Shown: one piece after another, positions 22,153 through 37,608 of the stretch | Numbering within the stretch: the stretch's first letter is position 1 | How the letters are laid out: every line of letters begins with the position of its first letter | NCBI GenBank assembly: GCA_026027325.1 | Contig: JAMSLZ010000002.1 | Span: forward strand, 2,914,001 to 2,978,000 | Source: Actinomucor elegans | Taxonomy: Eukaryota > Mucoromycota > Mucoromycetes > Mucorales > Mucoraceae | Direction of reading: 5' to 3' | DNA length: 64,000 bases | Made by a program: the position numbers and the translations under genes | The notes under the pieces: generated by a model | Seen by the model: the letters and a program-made list of their open reading frames with translations, nothing else | Databases searched by the model: none | What the model was told of the DNA's origin: nothing

Positions 22153-23154
22153 CGTTTAAATAGATATCAAATTTACTAGAAAACTTTGTAAAAAACTTAA
22201 CTGAGCAATAAATGGAGTAAAAACCACATTACATTTGATGTAAGAAAATGCAGACCTGTTGTTGCTTAAGGCCAGTTCATGTCTTTTAAATTTTTTAAAT
22301 GACAAACCAAGATTTTAATATACAATAAACCAGAAGGGATATGCAACAATACGTTGAGCTATATGAAATCTATTTCAATTATAAATTATGGCTCTAAAAT
22401 GATATTTAATATAGAAAGCACATAGGTCTTAAGGACCAGTTCATTAAACTGATTCCAGCGGAGTTTGACGTCCTTGGCCAGCGCTTGCATTTGTTTGGAA
22501 CTATCACATGTTAGGCTAGAACAGAAGCTGAAAGGTTTTTTTTTCAAGTTGAAAAAAGAAAAGAAAATGAAAGGGCTAGTTAGTATAGGAAAACCAACCA
22601 ATCAACTAGATTTGAACTGATTATGAAGATTTATAGTATGATGCAAGTAATGATAATCTTTATATATGCAACTCAAAAAAAAAGGTTCATCTACTGCAAT
22701 GATGCGGCACAATAGACAACGACTAGTTAAACATGTAGCCCTGCTTTTTGATGAAATCCACTGCTTCTGCCTAGCTTTTATGATAACGACTACCTTGTCC
22801 TTCCTTTCTCGCTGACATGATTTGTACCTGTCTCTTTTAATAGCTTTAGGTTGGAAAGATCGTTTATAGTCAACAAGTATAGAACGCATCATATTATATC
22901 TATACACAATCTCTATTGAATAAAAGAAAAGAAATATCTGGAATACCCAATGCACTCACTGAATTACGAATGAATAATAATATTTTTTTTTCTTTATAGT
23001 AAATAAAAGAAAATCAAAAGGTAGATATGTAAATGTATACGGTTTTTTAGGGTAAAAAAAAGAAAAAAGAAAAAGAAAATGACTCTTATACTGTAAGTGT
23101 ATAATAAATGGTTATATATAAATTAAAGGTAATGGATCAAAGAGTAAGATCTAT
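22153..23154. other. Gene-poor region; weak coding-like fragments
   Basis: On the minus strand 22,520-22,390 reads SSKQMQALAKDVKLRWNQFN and 22,775-22,730 reads EAVDFIKKQGYMFN before a stop. Both look protein-like, but I could not build a gene from them. The end of the stretch is the 3' flank of the chitin deacetylase gene. No other features. Confidence 0.3.
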
Positions 23155-24501
23155 CTAGATAGCAACCAAAAGTAAACCAAAAAGTGCGGCAATGAAAAGC
23201 GGACCATTATAGAAATGAGGGTTTGCTAAATTACCAGAACTGGGAACGCCTGAAGCACCAGGGATCACACCAGAGCCTGTAGCAGTGCTTGCATTCTTGT
23301 TAACGCTAGCATCGAAACTAGGATATGTGATACTTTGTTCAAGGTATGGGTGAGAAATGTTCATACAGGTAGCTACGTCCACAACATGCTTGTAGTTCTT
23401 TTTAATTTCAGGATAGTGCTTGACAAAGAAATCCATAGTCATGTTATTGATTTCATGCGAAAGAACAATGTTACCACTGTTGGCAAAAGTGCCGTTACTA
23501 CCCATCTGGATAAAGTCAAGATACTTTTGATTGACAGTCTCAGTAGTAACGCCAGGTGTAGTACCAGCAGCCCAGTCATTTGTATCAAGGTTCCAGAGAA
23601 GAGCAGTCATATTGAGTTGAGTAGCAATCCAACGAACACGATCATCGAGATCGCCCAAAGCCTAAGTTTTTTATGTTAAAAAATATATATATATAAACTA
23701 CATTATCGTGATAACTTACTGGGCGCCAGTGCAATGGAGTAACACCTGTGACATACTTGATTGCCTTTGCGGTATAGTAAAGTTCAGCAAGTACTTCTTG
23801 ATTAGTGAGGGTTGTCATCATCTTATGGGACCAGGTATGACCACACAAATGATGGCCATCCTTAAGACCACGAAGAGCACCATAAGGCCAGTTAAGAACA
23901 TTAGAACCAATGTAAAACATGGAGGCTCTTTGGTTATTTGATTCAAGGTAATCATAAAAGGCGTTATGAGAGCAGTTTGGACCGTCATCGAAGGTCTAAA
24001 ATGCAAGGAGTTATTAAAGGAGCTTATATGGATTTTGAAGATACTTACAAGACCCCATGTTTCTGGTTCAGGACAAGCCTTGATATCAGCATTAATACCC
24101 TGAGTCTTGGGTGTAACACATTGAGAAGCAGACCACCAACAGTCTGGATCATTAGCAGTATCATAACCAGTCAAATCAAGACCACCTGCAGGAGTTAGCT
24201 TACGAACAGGAGCCTTGGGAGCCTTGGTCCAGTCAATAGAGTTATAGACCTGCATGAACTCGGCAGATGTATTCATATTGTTACTAGTAGCAATATCCCA
24301 GATAGTAGGCCATTGGGTCTTATCAATAGTGAAGTCAGATTGGTAGTATTGGCATTCTGTTGCTACATCGTGTGAAGTAGTTTGAGGGATGTCAGGAATA
24401 GTGATTTTGGTGGGATCCGTCTTGGATTCGAACTTGGACATATCAACAGCAGCCCAAGCTGCTGTGCTAGCCAATGTCATTAAAAGAGCTTGATACTTCA
24501 T
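23155..24501 (-). CDS. CDA: Chitin deacetylase (NodB domain), secreted, probably GPI-anchored
   Basis: Removes acetyl groups from chitin to make chitosan in the cell wall. Exons: 24501-24049, 23995-23720 and 23661-23155, all in phase (411 aa). An N-terminal signal peptide (MKYQALLMTLASTAAWAA) leads to a long N-terminal extension and then the NodB domain. Motif 1 is TFDDGP (residues 152-157) and motif 2 is GHTWSH, with the metal-binding His pair at about 204 and 208. The third motif reads WRPALGDLDDR instead of the usual RPPYGD. A Ser/Thr/Gly linker and a hydrophobic C-terminus (GPLFIAALFGLLLVAI) indicate a GPI signal. The overall plan matches zygomycete chitin deacetylases. Confidence 0.92.
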
Positions 24502-27500
24502 GCTATGATACAAAAATAAAGAGTAAAGAGGGAAAAATAAAATAAAAGAATAAGCTTCATTATATAGTTTTTTTTTTTTTTTTTTTCGAAATAGGAGCTG
24601 GATAAGGGGATCTACCCTCATAATAATGAAACCTTACCTGTCTTGGAAAGCGTATGATAATAATTACTGTTTATTATAGGCTTAAAAAAAAACAACTATA
24701 ATTAGAAGTAAGAGACCAAATGAAGCCATATGCATAATATTAAAACTATGGTATTTGAGCCCTTACATTTCTATCTGTTCAAAAAGAAGAAGATTCGGTA
24801 TTAGATGAGCTCCTTTATAACATAGATCTAGAATCTAGCGATATCTCTGGGGACTTTTAAAGCCAAGAAACATACTGTATTTTAGTGCACTGATCTATTT
24901 TTGATTGTATCAGAAAAGCAGAAAATAGTGCCGTGTAACTAACATAGTCTCTAAAGTCAATTATAATGAATTACCATCGTGTATTAGGTTCTAGACACCT
25001 CATCAAGACAACGTTCCTGGTTTAAAAAAGCAATAGCAGTAAAGGCAGTAAATATGAAGAGGTCCAAATACGCTTCCATTAGACTGTCGTGAGTATATCA
25101 TAAAGCTACTGGGTACTTGAAAACGATCATCTTCGGGCAGAATCAGCACATCGAGATTAGCACGATTGATTCCACGAGGCAATAAAGTATAGCGTGAATC
25201 CACCTTTGGGCTCCTAATCTAATTATTGGCGACGATAGACGCGCTACCTTTTGTGATTCCCGGTAAATAGAGCGATCTTTTTTTGCCAGAATTTGGAACG
25301 CAGAATCCTATTTAGCTTGAAACTAAACTAAGGTGATATCATTTAAAATTTATTTATATCTTAGACTGACTGGGTGTGTATCATTGTACTGTCGAATCAT
25401 ATTCAAGTTATTTTTACAACCATAAAACATAGACGCAATGCAAGCTGGCCTCAAGCACTTGACGTTTCAGGCTTATAAGGTTGCTAAAGAAGGCTTAATT
25501 ATACATATAAGGATTAATAGCGGCTTAGAAAGTACTTGCAGACGTTCGAGTATTTAATAAATGGAACGATAGATGATCCCCCTTTCATAAAGTAGGTGTT
25601 ACTTGCTGCATTTTACTTCAATTTACATTTGATGTCTGTGGGATATTTAGGGACATATGGGGTATATAACTTGATTAATAATACCGTGTCAAACAAAAAG
25701 GAAGTTGTAGACGCTTCGCTGAAACCTCCAGCCAATTAAGCATAAATCGTGGCTGAATAGAAAGTTCTTCGTGAGAGCACCTATCTATATCTGTTTATGT
25801 AAGGAACACTTCAATTACTGCAGTCGACCATCGAAGAACGCGAACTTATCCCTTTGTACTTGCGTAAAAGCTTATTCAACCGATTCTTAATTATATTTGT
25901 CAATAGAGACAAATATGCCGCCGAAATGGAAATCTATTCAGCTAATAAAAACCACAAGTTATCAATATATGTAAATATTGAAAGTAATTCAAGCTAAATT
26001 AAATATCAAGTAGATGAAGCAGCTCATTGTGAGCCTGCATCTTTAATCAAACGTAACATTGAGTTGAGATTGTTCAAGAGATCAACTGACCATTGACGTT
26101 ATTATGTCATATGATTCATTATTCATAAGTCAACTATATCTACCAATCGTATTACAGTTAATCAATGGCTTTAATAGACGCAACAGATTAACGCGAGCAT
26201 GTACCGGTTATCAAATTCGACATGAAGCCAAGATCAATTGGAAGATCTATTGAACATTAGATCCAAATAATATGAAATGCATGCAATTTACAGCGAATCA
26301 CTAAAAATGGGTATACTCGTAGAGCTTCAGCCCAAGAATGGATTTTATAGATGTACTACTATGTCTTGAACATGTACTGCTCTTTAGATGCAATTTTAAA
26401 ATTGAAATCGGTCGATAAATGTCAACCATGTCGAAAATGACTAGATTTTGAAAGTACAAAAGAACAATTCATAAGGCAAAATATACAAGTAGAGCGCATT
26501 CTATACAATATAAGGTATCCATATGCCTTTTTGGCTTGTTTTCCCCATGCAAAGAGTATATCGTTTGTAGTGATATAATAGAGAATCCAATAGTACCGTT
26601 TTGTATCGAAGAAAACTATGGATTTAACGAATTCCTCAATGGATCTAGCACTATTAGATTAGGAACTGAGCTGTTAATAGATATTATTAATGTAGATTTT
26701 GCTTGTGGATATTTGTATGCTACTGAAAGTTGGATCAAATTTCAAATTTTCAACGAGCTTCAGGAGAAGAGGAGGAGGAGGAGGAGGAGGGGATTATCGT
26801 TCGATAGCCAATGTCCAATGAAAATCGAGAAAAACCGACAGAAGAAGAGGAAGAATGATAGTGATATATTTTAGTGCTTTTTTTTGAAGACATAAATGGC
26901 ATTCCACAGACATGGTTTCTAGCACAATTATATTTTCGATATATCAAAATGTATTATTTTTCTATATGTTTTTATTCATAAAAAGAATAGGAAGATTTAT
27001 TGTAATACAAAGAAGCGTATCGCCAACGTCTTGTCAAATGGGAAATCAAAGCTGTTAAAGGTGATGCAATACCGTTTCCGCATTCTTCGATATGTAAGTA
27101 AATTATACATAAAAGCTGTTAATAGACTATCTGCCTATCAAAGACTTTTATTGTTCAAATTTTCAGACAAAAGAAATAAAGACTCAGTAGTATGAGGCTA
27201 GGATCGATCTGTTTATGAGTGATTGAGAGGATATACTAATTGATTAGATGGTACTAGGAATTTAGGTGTCACTGATAACATGGGAATCCCAGCTTCTGCT
27301 CACGTTACAATAACGTATATTCTCATTAGGTTTTAGTAGAGTCCCTCCTTGGCGTGTTAGTTCAGTTTCATATTATGTAAAAGAATAATAATATTTATTG
27401 AAACCAAAGGGAGTATAGAAACTAAAGGGAAATAGGAAAAAAAATGTATAATAGGTTCTAAGTAAATTACAAAAAACTAGGTCTATGAAAGGTAACTCTC

Positions 27501-27536
27501 TCTCTCTCTCTCTCTATCATGATTGATAATCAAGAT
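24502..27536. other. Long gene-poor region
   Basis: It holds the upstream region of chitin deacetylase, a gene fragment at 25,003-25,245 (listed separately), a GGA-rich stretch at about 26,765-26,790, and a CT microsatellite at 27,498-27,517. A 112-codon ORF (26,536-26,874) runs through the GGA repeat and has no motif. I see no complete gene. Confidence 0.4.
25003..25245 (-). pseudogene. Isolated gene fragment of unknown origin
   Basis: An acceptor-like AAAG is followed by an open, protein-like stretch: VDSRYTLLPRGINRANLDVL, then ILPEDDRFQVPSSFMIYSRQ and SNGSVFGPLHIYC. No start codon, neighbouring exon or family is recognisable. It could be a relic exon of a lost gene, or one exon of a gene I failed to assemble. 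Confidence 0.35.
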
Positions 27537-28598
27537 CTATGCTGACTTGGCTTTTTGAGAGGCCTTAATGAGGGCAAAGGCCAACACGGTGTAATTGGTA
27601 AAGATATCCTTCATCATGAATAATAAAGCTTGCGATAACACAGCTTTGGTGATTTGAGTGCTCATACCCTACAATACATTTAGCGTATGCACACCTACAA
27701 TCCACTCATCCCTTACCTTATACCAGCCAAAGAAACCATCCGATTTGAGGACGCGCGCCAAAACATCGATTGATCCTTGATAGGCAACCACCTTATCCTT
27801 CATTTCCTTGGAAGGTCTCCATTGAAGTCGCACTTTAGCCATAATATAAGGATAGGTAATGATCGTAGCCAATGTCTTTGATAAGGCGCCGACCAAGAAA
27901 TTGACACCAGGTGTCAATTGCAATTTGAATACCTTGAGCACAATTTGCTTGATCTTTTCAAAACTACCATATGTAATAGCAGGATTGACACAGAGCAAAA
28001 GCGAAGGTTGAATACCTCTCCATAAGCCTTGTATACCTTCTTCAGCAATAATCGATTTACAGGTCGCCACAACACCTTCTCTCTCGTTTGGTGGTAAAGT
28101 TTGTTGGCGCGTCGTAATCACGGAAACGGGTGTGGTGATCAAGGTCGTTAAAGCACCGGCAGCAGCACCGAGTACAAGTTCCAGAGCTGTAGATAAAGTG
28201 CCTCCGCGAGGGTTATATCTTTTATTGTAGTTTTCTCTCAAGAAAGAGTAGCAGTAGAAATATGTGAAATTGGTGGATGCTGTACCGATCAAAGATGAGC
28301 CGAGGCCGGCATAAAGGCCAGCAAGGCCTTCTTTTGCCATGATTTGCGTGATACCATCCCAAGCCGAAGCGTAATGTTCTTCATTACTGTCTGCTGCTGA
28401 TTTTTGGCTCTTGGTTTGCACTTGGATTCTAGTCTTGATACTATATAAAAAAAAAAGATATATAAGATTACACAAGCTTAAATAGATATGTGTTTCTCAC
28501 ATGTCAAGTGGATATACAAGAGTTAAAGCGAACATGGCGCCAGCTGAACCAGCAGCTGCATGTCCAACTGGAGGCAGGGTTTCCTTGGTCATGGTCAT
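27537..28598 (-). CDS. ANT1: Peroxisomal adenine nucleotide transporter (mitochondrial carrier family)
   Basis: Member of the SLC25 carrier family, closest by my reading to PMP34/Ant1, which exchanges ATP for AMP across the peroxisomal membrane for fatty-acid activation. Exons: 28598-28501, 28440-27717 and 27668-27537 (317 aa), in phase. The three repeats each carry the carrier signature: YPLDIIKTRIQ, TPVSVITTRQQ (altered in repeat 2, as usual for this subfamily) and YPYIMAKVRLQW. Gly/Ala-rich even-numbered helices and the conserved EGIQGLWRGIQPSL segment are present. Two nearby ATGs (28,598 and 28,592) could each start the protein. The carrier family is certain; the peroxisomal subtype is likely. 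Confidence 0.85.
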
Positions 28599-28946
28599 GG
28601 CAATAGATAACGAAAGAGATAAAGAAAAGAGGATAAAAGGCGAAAAGGATTTAATTTAACCTTCAAGAGAAAAAGCTGACTCAAGCGTTTTCCTGTGACT
28701 GGACTGCTTGTTTCTTCCTGCAGTGGAAAAACTAATTGGCCTACGTTTTTCATTTTGTCAGCTTTAATAGATTCAGGAACTATAAATCTGCTTTCTTTCC
28801 GCTAATTATTTTTGGGGATATACTGATGTATAATACATATAGAATCTCATAGTTTTTGAATAAAAACATCGGCAAAGAAATGGAGTTAAATGTTTAAGTC
28901 CTGTATTGCATAATATCAAAATAGTGTGTGAAATCACACAAAGCAA

Positions 28947-28990
<44 letters not shown>

Positions 28991-30527
28991 TATTATTATG
29001 ATAGCCAAACGATACTGTAAAACTAGTTCCTATTACTGCTTTCATGCATCACTACTAATGCAGTTTATTCAGTGTTGGTTGATATTTAACTTCTTTCCAT
29101 TTCACCTTTTCCTTTGCAACGTGTTTTCATTTAGAATTTCCCTCCGCCGGATAGGGTTTAACCGTCAATAACGTTGGTAACCAACATTGACAAACCAACT
29201 AATACCATTGTAAAAACAAACTAGCACAGTTAGCAATTCAGTCAATGGTTTCTTTTATTTTTAATAGTATATGTTATTTTCATTACTCTGAAAAGATCAG
29301 ACATTTGATACCTGACTTTGTAACAACGGATTTCATTCGTGCCCGGGTCATGTCCCGTCATAAACGAGAATAGATGCTCATTTGCGATAAGCTTTTGATG
29401 CACTATTATCATGTTAGATGGAATATATGTAGTTCTATTTGTCGCTATGTAAATTCTGTACCTTCGAACTTTCTACCCTCTATCCCAAGTTATTATTGAC
29501 TACTAAAAATTAGTTTATCGAAAAGAATGCGATTTTTTTTTTTTTGCCCGGAAATCCATTGATTGATCTCGGTCCATTGTTGAATATCTTGGACATGAGT
29601 TCAATCTCCGGTTTCAGGGATCCAATACCAGTTTACAGCCACTTCTAGGCCTTTCCTCTGTTAAGGTATAAATGTGTAAATTTATTCATCCGGAACGGTA
29701 CCTTTTGTTATATATTTTTCCCGGAAAGTATTGATTTATCTTGGTTCATCGACAAGCTGGAAGCATGTTTCTATAATATAAATAGAGTGCGCTGAGTATA
29801 GTTGAAAATCCGTCATCAGTCGCGTTTCAGTGTATGTTAACCAGCAGCGCCTACTCATGTTAATGCATCGCCATAAAATAAAATAACTGAAAGAAAGGCG
29901 CATTGTTGTCTATTTTACTTTAGAACAAAGGTAATATCTCCGTCCTTTGTCAATCTAGGTGAACTTTGTTGCTTTACTAGCGAGATCCTAAGTAAAATAA
30001 CCGCAACCAATAAAATGTCCCTCTGAGTTGAGTATTTCACGTAAATCAATGTCGTAGATGCACCGCAAACTTGTCATTGTGTTCATCTTAGTCTTGGTTC
30101 ATCAACAAAGCATATATAAGTGGGTGGCATTCGATACCGTTGTTTTTTTTCTCTCAAAAGCTTTACCTTTTTTACTTTTTTTTAAAAAAAATTGAGGCAT
30201 TTGCGCTTATTCACACTAGATATGGGTAGATGACAGATACCAAGTATGTTTGATTAAACCTAGATTTGCAGGAACTTTATTATCTCACGCTATCGTATAA
30301 GGCATTTGAATCAATTGCCGCTTAAAAGTATAGGATGCACAATGTAACACTGTAAAAAAGGTACACAATGATTATAAGGGCTTGTGTGTTTCATGTTCTT
30401 ATTATTGAATGTTCATCACTCACAATCACACTTTGGTCTTTATAATATGATAATATAATAGTGTACACGTTTATTTATGTACAATGCAATTAGAGTGAGG
30501 GTATGAAGCACTTTAAATTTGAAATAA
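28599..30527. other. Gene-free region between carrier and C2H2 gene
   Basis: Includes the carrier promoter and a 38-base T run (28,951-28,988). Two similar stretches at 29,547 and 29,718 (CCCGGAAA..ATTGAT..ATCT.GGT.CAT) are about 170 bp apart and look like a diverged short repeat. TATA-like boxes at about 29,775 and 30,110 precede no ORF. No gene supported. Confidence 0.4.
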
Positions 30528-31205
30528 TCAATTGAAATGAACGCGTAAATGGCGTCTCATATTACTCTGTACGCTAAACTTGCGTCTACAACCGGGATAG
30601 CTGCAATGAAAGGGTTTTTCTCCAGTATGAGAATAGATATGAATCTTTAAAGATGAAGGTCTCATAAATTTCTTTTGGCAAAATGTACAGTGATATTGTC
30701 TGGAGTTGTCATATTGCTGCTGCTGTTGCTGCTGCTGTTGTTGATGTTGATGCTGCTGCGGAGCTTGCTGGTGCTGATCTTCAATAGGATTCAAAAGCAA
30801 AGGAATACTAGTTGCTCGATGGCACCCTAAATTAAGGTCTTCTAATGTTTCAAATGATTCATCGTCGGCAAAAGAAGATGTAGTACTTGCTAAGGAATTA
30901 GATGAGCTGCTTGAACGAATAAAAGAAGGAAGAGGTAAAATATTGCGTAGTCTAGCATCTAGTGAGCAATCTAGTGAGAGTTTAGTGGATGAAAGGGGTT
31001 GTAATTGAGCAGGTAATGCGGCTTCCATGTATACAATACTGGGCTGAATGGGAGTAGGGAGCTCAGAAGCAGTATTTGGCGATAAGATGATAGGACTACC
31101 CTTGATATCTATAGTTTCATGTAAGTTATGCAGTCGAATTCAAGTATAATAGTTACCTCTTCTATCCTGATAGTCAGTTAAAATGGATGGTAGTTGTAAT
31201 GCCAT
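30528..31205 (-). CDS. C2H2 zinc-finger transcription factor (two fingers)
   Basis: Exons 31205-31157 and 31108-30528 (209 aa), joined in phase by a GTAACT...CTATAG intron. The N-terminal half is low-complexity (Ser-rich, then a His/Gln tract at residues about 130-150). The C-terminus has two C2H2 fingers: YHCTFCQKKFMRPSSLKIHI with linker SHTGEKPF, and CSYPGCRRKFSVQSNMRRHL ending RVH. The second finger type (C....C, RKFSVxSNxRRH) is common in small fungal regulators. Its targets cannot be inferred. The glutamine tract is encoded by a CAG/CAA repeat likely to vary in length between strains. Confidence 0.88.
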
Positions 31206-31483
31206 CTGTATATAAAGAGTATTAGAAAGAGTTGAAAGAGTTCGTTGAGTAAGAGTTATGTATATCTTGATAGCCTTATGACGTTGTAAGGATTAGAATA
31301 AACACCATCCAGAAAAAATGTTCCGTATGGACAGTGTCTATTCCTTTACATGAAAGCTAAAAAGGGCTTAGTGGGCTCTTCATGATATATAGTAGAAACA
31401 AATAGAACCTTTTTATTCGGTGATATATACACTTGTAACATGGAGGGTTAGTAAAAGAAGAAGAGCATCCAAAAACTGGGTAT

Positions 31484-33103
<1,620 letters not shown>

Positions 33104-33669
33104 CTAATCCACACATTTCCTGAATTGACACTGTCCATATTCAATGGCCGCGATCCAATCAAAAATATCCTTTGCATATTTGCTTCTTTCTAATTCTATA
33201 TAGTTTTAACGTACAGGCAGAAAATAAAATCATCATTTTAAAACAAGACTTTTGATTCACCCACTTGCCAGGTTTGAGAGTTAAATCTTGACCTTTTTTT
33301 TAACCATAATAAGCACAACTCTAACCCTGAGCGTAAATAATACATATTAATAAAGCTGATTATACACTCACGACACATACCTTTGAGTTATCACATTGTT
33401 CAAAAACTCACTTGAATAATCTTATTGAAGCATATAAAGACGAATTAAAAGTGAGATGAAATACATGTAGCAATAATTTACTATACATATATTACTTTTG
33501 CCATTTTACTGTAGCCCATTGAAAGTTCAGTTAGATATAATGGTTAATTCCAAACACGGGCTAGCATGGCCATAACAACAACTCATAACTGATTGTTTAT
33601 AGTATTTATTCCTGTTTTTTTTAATTGTATTATTGACTATTTTTCTGTTTCTTTTCTATGCATTTTCTG

Positions 33670-36600
33670 TTATACCGGCCAACCTGTGGTAAACAATGGG
33701 TTGGATCCGGTTAATGCATCAATTTGTGGTGCGCTGGAGACTCGAGAAAGTGTGTCTTTTGTCCCTTTAAGCCAGTTTGCTTTATGGCCCGCCTCATATA
33801 TTTCTTCTAGTACTTTACCAAATGTGCCATTTTGTCTATATTCTAGATATTTTTTGTATAATATCAACGCCTACACAAACGGTTCCATTAGTAAATCAGC
33901 TGAGGCCATGACAGTACTGTGCACTTACAGTTCTTGCATCTTCAATGCTATCATGGGTTTCTAATTGAATATCTTGTTGTAGTAAATGCCATGCCAAAAA
34001 TCGAAGGGAAATTTTGCGCTGTCTATTACGGATATGATAGATATCGACTGTATCAATGATCTGTTCTGGCGGTACGAGTATGTTGATAATTCTAAAATCC
34101 TTGTTCAAACCATGACCAATGAAGATACAACCCAAATCCACCAATAATCGTAGCTTTTTATAAGCGACCTTTAGTGGTACTAAAGTATGTTTGGATTTCG
34201 TTTTATCAAGATCACCTGCTACGATACCACTGAATTCTGTCAGATAATCGACAACAGGTTCACTAGTAGCGATATAATCATCAATAAAAGGTATGCCTTC
34301 TTTGTCCCCAGTATCACCTCGAAGCACACTAACACGAGCCAGTGTCAATGTACTAGGTCGGATCAAAGATTTGGTACCATCACTACGGATTTCTGTCTCT
34401 TCTTGCTGCAATGCTACAAACTCTGCATCAATAGCTACTAAAGTGCCCGGCTTGGGCATCTCGTCCTCTGTCAATATTTGATGGCGTGGATTGGGGTTGG
34501 GCTCATTTGCAATAGACAAGTTTTCAAAAAACAAAGAATAGTCTACTTCTGAAGGCAGTACATTCAAATCCAAAAGATCATCCAAGTTAACCCTTGTATA
34601 TTGAAGTACTGCAGGCGTTTTCCAGCTACCCTTGAAAGAAAACACTTCTTCGGGTCGAATCTTGCGGACTAAAAAGTCATTGAATAAATACCAAGGTGAT
34701 TTGGGATCATCCAGCTCAGATTCAGGGACTAGATAAATGCGTAAATACTAAAGCGAAACATCCTATTTTTTTTTTCCTTCTTACTTTTGATCTGTGATAC
34801 AAGATGCGTCGCTTCTTCTTCAGCTTGTACTTGCAAAATAGTAGATGAGAGCTCATAAATGGCACACGTCTCGGGGCTTCCTTTGAATTCAGGTGGTATT
34901 TCTTTGCCTGCTGGTAATGCCTTGATAACAAGTTCTGTACCATTGATATAAATACCAAATCTACAATAGAATACCAATTAGTGCTGCTGTATCTACTAAC
35001 ATGTGTGTTTGCTGTTACCTCTCAGGTAACCATGAAGAAGGAGTATTAACTACAGTTGCATCTTCATTTGTGGACCCTTCGCTTTCTGCGTTACTCTCTT
35101 GTACTATGGACTGTTGAGATGTCTTGGGACTATTTGGGCCATTCTGTCTCCAGATCAACGCTTCATCACTATTCGAAGCACCTGAATTGATCAGCATGAT
35201 ACCAGGCAAACCACAAATGATCTTTTTGGTGGTAGTAGGTTGATATTGATGACAATGGGTGCACCAAGCCTTTGTCTGATTTTCTCTATACATACTCGCT
35301 TTCAGAATACTGGTAAAAGAACGCTTCCTTGATTTACGATCGTTCTTTTTAGGATAGAGCATATCTACGACAAATGGATAGGTGATGCGCGAAACTTCTT
35401 CTTGACAGCTACCACATTTGCTTTGACTTAATGTTTGAAGACCAAAGAGCTGTTGCATGGTAGAAGGGACTTCCACGGTCTCTTTTTCGTTGTTTTTGAT
35501 ATTGATATCGCGTACAAGCGCTTTGGATATTAAAGGATTGGCCGAAGGAATGTTGGATTCTTGGTGGATTTGTTCCATGATAAAACGTGTAAAATTTTGC
35601 ATTAGTGTTGAAAATGACAAATTACGATTAGGAGTTTCTGGTTCAAATAATCCTAAAGCCGAGGCTATACAGTATAAAAGTTTAGTATGATCGCTTAACT
35701 TATCTATGTTTTCTATTACCTTGAGGAATTGTACTAAAAGCTCTCAAGAAATTAGTAGCTTGACAGTTCTGACCTTTAGAATCCTCCAGCATACGAAAGA
35801 GAAAACCAAGTTCACATAAAAGACAGTTGTCCTTGTTGCAGGCAGTTTTGATATGCGATTTAGCTATCTTTCTTAGAGGTGTGATAAAATAAAGTACTTG
35901 CAAGAATGAATTACAATATGAGTTTCGGATATGCGTCTCCAAACCACCATACTTTGTCGAGTTATAGTAGCCAAAGTCAAAGTCATCCACACCAAACTTG
36001 CTATACTGGATTTCAACACGTCCATAATAGCGCGGCATATTCAGGACGGTAGGATCAAGATGAGCTGCAATATCACCTACTGAAGAGGATCGTCTACCAG
36101 AGTGATGTATAGTACCGTCATCGCCTACCAAGACATTGCTGGCTTGTAGCAATTCTCTTTCCTGCTCTGATCTGAACTTGGGTCCGTTTTTCTTGGTAAT
36201 TACCTTCTTTTTACGTGGTATTTGGTTGCGATGGATGTTTCCAGGATTAGGTGCATAGCCCACAAAATCAATAGTCTTCATGTTTTTAAGGATCTCTTCA
36301 TCAATTGTCGTAGGTTGCGTGCCCACTTCATATATTTTATTGTTGGGCCAAACACTTAGCAGTGGATCTGTATAGTAAGGCATGCCCACACTGGACAGTG
36401 GACTGTCGTCTTTCATGGTAGTAGTCAAAGGTTGTACAATGTCCGGTGTAGTTAAAGGCAAAGAGTAAGGATTTACATCAAAATCTTCACGATCAGCATA
36501 TTGATAGACAAAACTTGCACCATCTGAAAATACCAGTGTTTGTGCTGAACTAGATATATCCATTGCTGTAATATAACTGGAGGTCTGAATCTGATGAAAC

Positions 36601-37608
36601 TGTGCTGGTGCTGCATAAGAACCCATAATTAAGCTAGAAACATCGCACATCTGGAATTGACCTGTTTGTGATGCTACCAGGCAGGTTGTACTCAGTGTTG
36701 GATGCATTTTTAAGAACATGGGCCCACTAGGAAATGGGATGGGTGCTAATGTTCTTACTGCCATTCTGATATCGTATACTTTGACTAAAGGATCCATAAT
36801 CAACGAGCCTTGTCTATTTGGATCAAATTTAGTAAAATTTACACAAAAAAGAGGGGAGAATGGCCATGCTTACCTTTGCGAGAACCCACACGTAAGTAAC
36901 AAGTTTCCAGATACATCCAAATCAGATAAGGTGGCTGTATGTGCTTGTACACGCTGCTCCACTTTCATCGTTCTGGGATCTCGCAGTGTTACTTCTCCCA
37001 ATAATGAACCAGCACATATGGATCGCGGTAAACTCTTTAAGACGACAATATTAGAAGCACCTGAGATCTTACGTGTTATTGCACCACGCGCCAAATTCAC
37101 AACCAGCATATCATCCTGTTGCCCTGCCACAAGCAATTCACCGTTGGTTAAAGTCGTGGAAGTCATACAGTGAAGATCTTGGGTTTGCTCGTTACTTGTA
37201 AAAAGTTAATTATTGTAGTTGATTGATCTTTGGGGTAACGTTCTAACCTAATGCTCCATTTCACGAGACCTCTTCTATCTCGCATTTGGATACTTTTTGG
37301 ACTAAGGCTGATAACACCTCGGTCTGTTACGCGAATCTGTCTTACTTGCTCGTCTTTATGTGCTTTCCATGAAGTATATCTCTGTAAACCTTTTCCATAA
37401 TACGAACACACACGCCCCTAGATCAAATTGGGGATCAGCCTTTAATCAAGCAAACATCCACATTTAAAAATAAAAAATAAAAACTTACCGAATCATTACC
37501 GACCCATAATAGTTCATGATATGGATCCCAGCATACAGCAGATACTGGTGATACTTTACTTAGATTAGGATCGCAGATATGTTGAACCTCACTCCAAGAA
37601 CTATCCAT
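33670..37608 (-). CDS. PAN2: PAN2, catalytic subunit of the PAN2-PAN3 deadenylase
   Basis: Poly(A)-tail exonuclease that starts mRNA decay in the cytoplasm with PAN3 and Pab1. Eight exons: 37608-37489, 37417-37248, 37194-36874, 36813-35720, 35664-35019, 34960-34785, 34728-33929 and 33870-33670. All are in phase, 1,175 aa, the usual length. Order: N-terminal WD40 region ([20 protein letters not shown]...), linker for PAN3, a ubiquitin-hydrolase-like domain without catalytic residues ([20 protein letters not shown]), and the DEDDh exonuclease. The acidic residues are visible in [19 protein letters not shown] and HDSIEDART. In the seventh exon a downstream acceptor (ATCTAG|TCCC) gives the conserved [19 protein letters not shown] frame. 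Confidence 0.97.

Noticed and set aside
26536..26874. 112-codon plus-strand ORF
   Set aside because: Its only notable feature is an Arg run from a GGA repeat; no motif or splice signals.
29547..29640. Second SINE-like sequence after a T run with a weak B box
   Set aside because: No poly-A tail, target duplication or A box; only a diverged repeat with 29,718 is visible.
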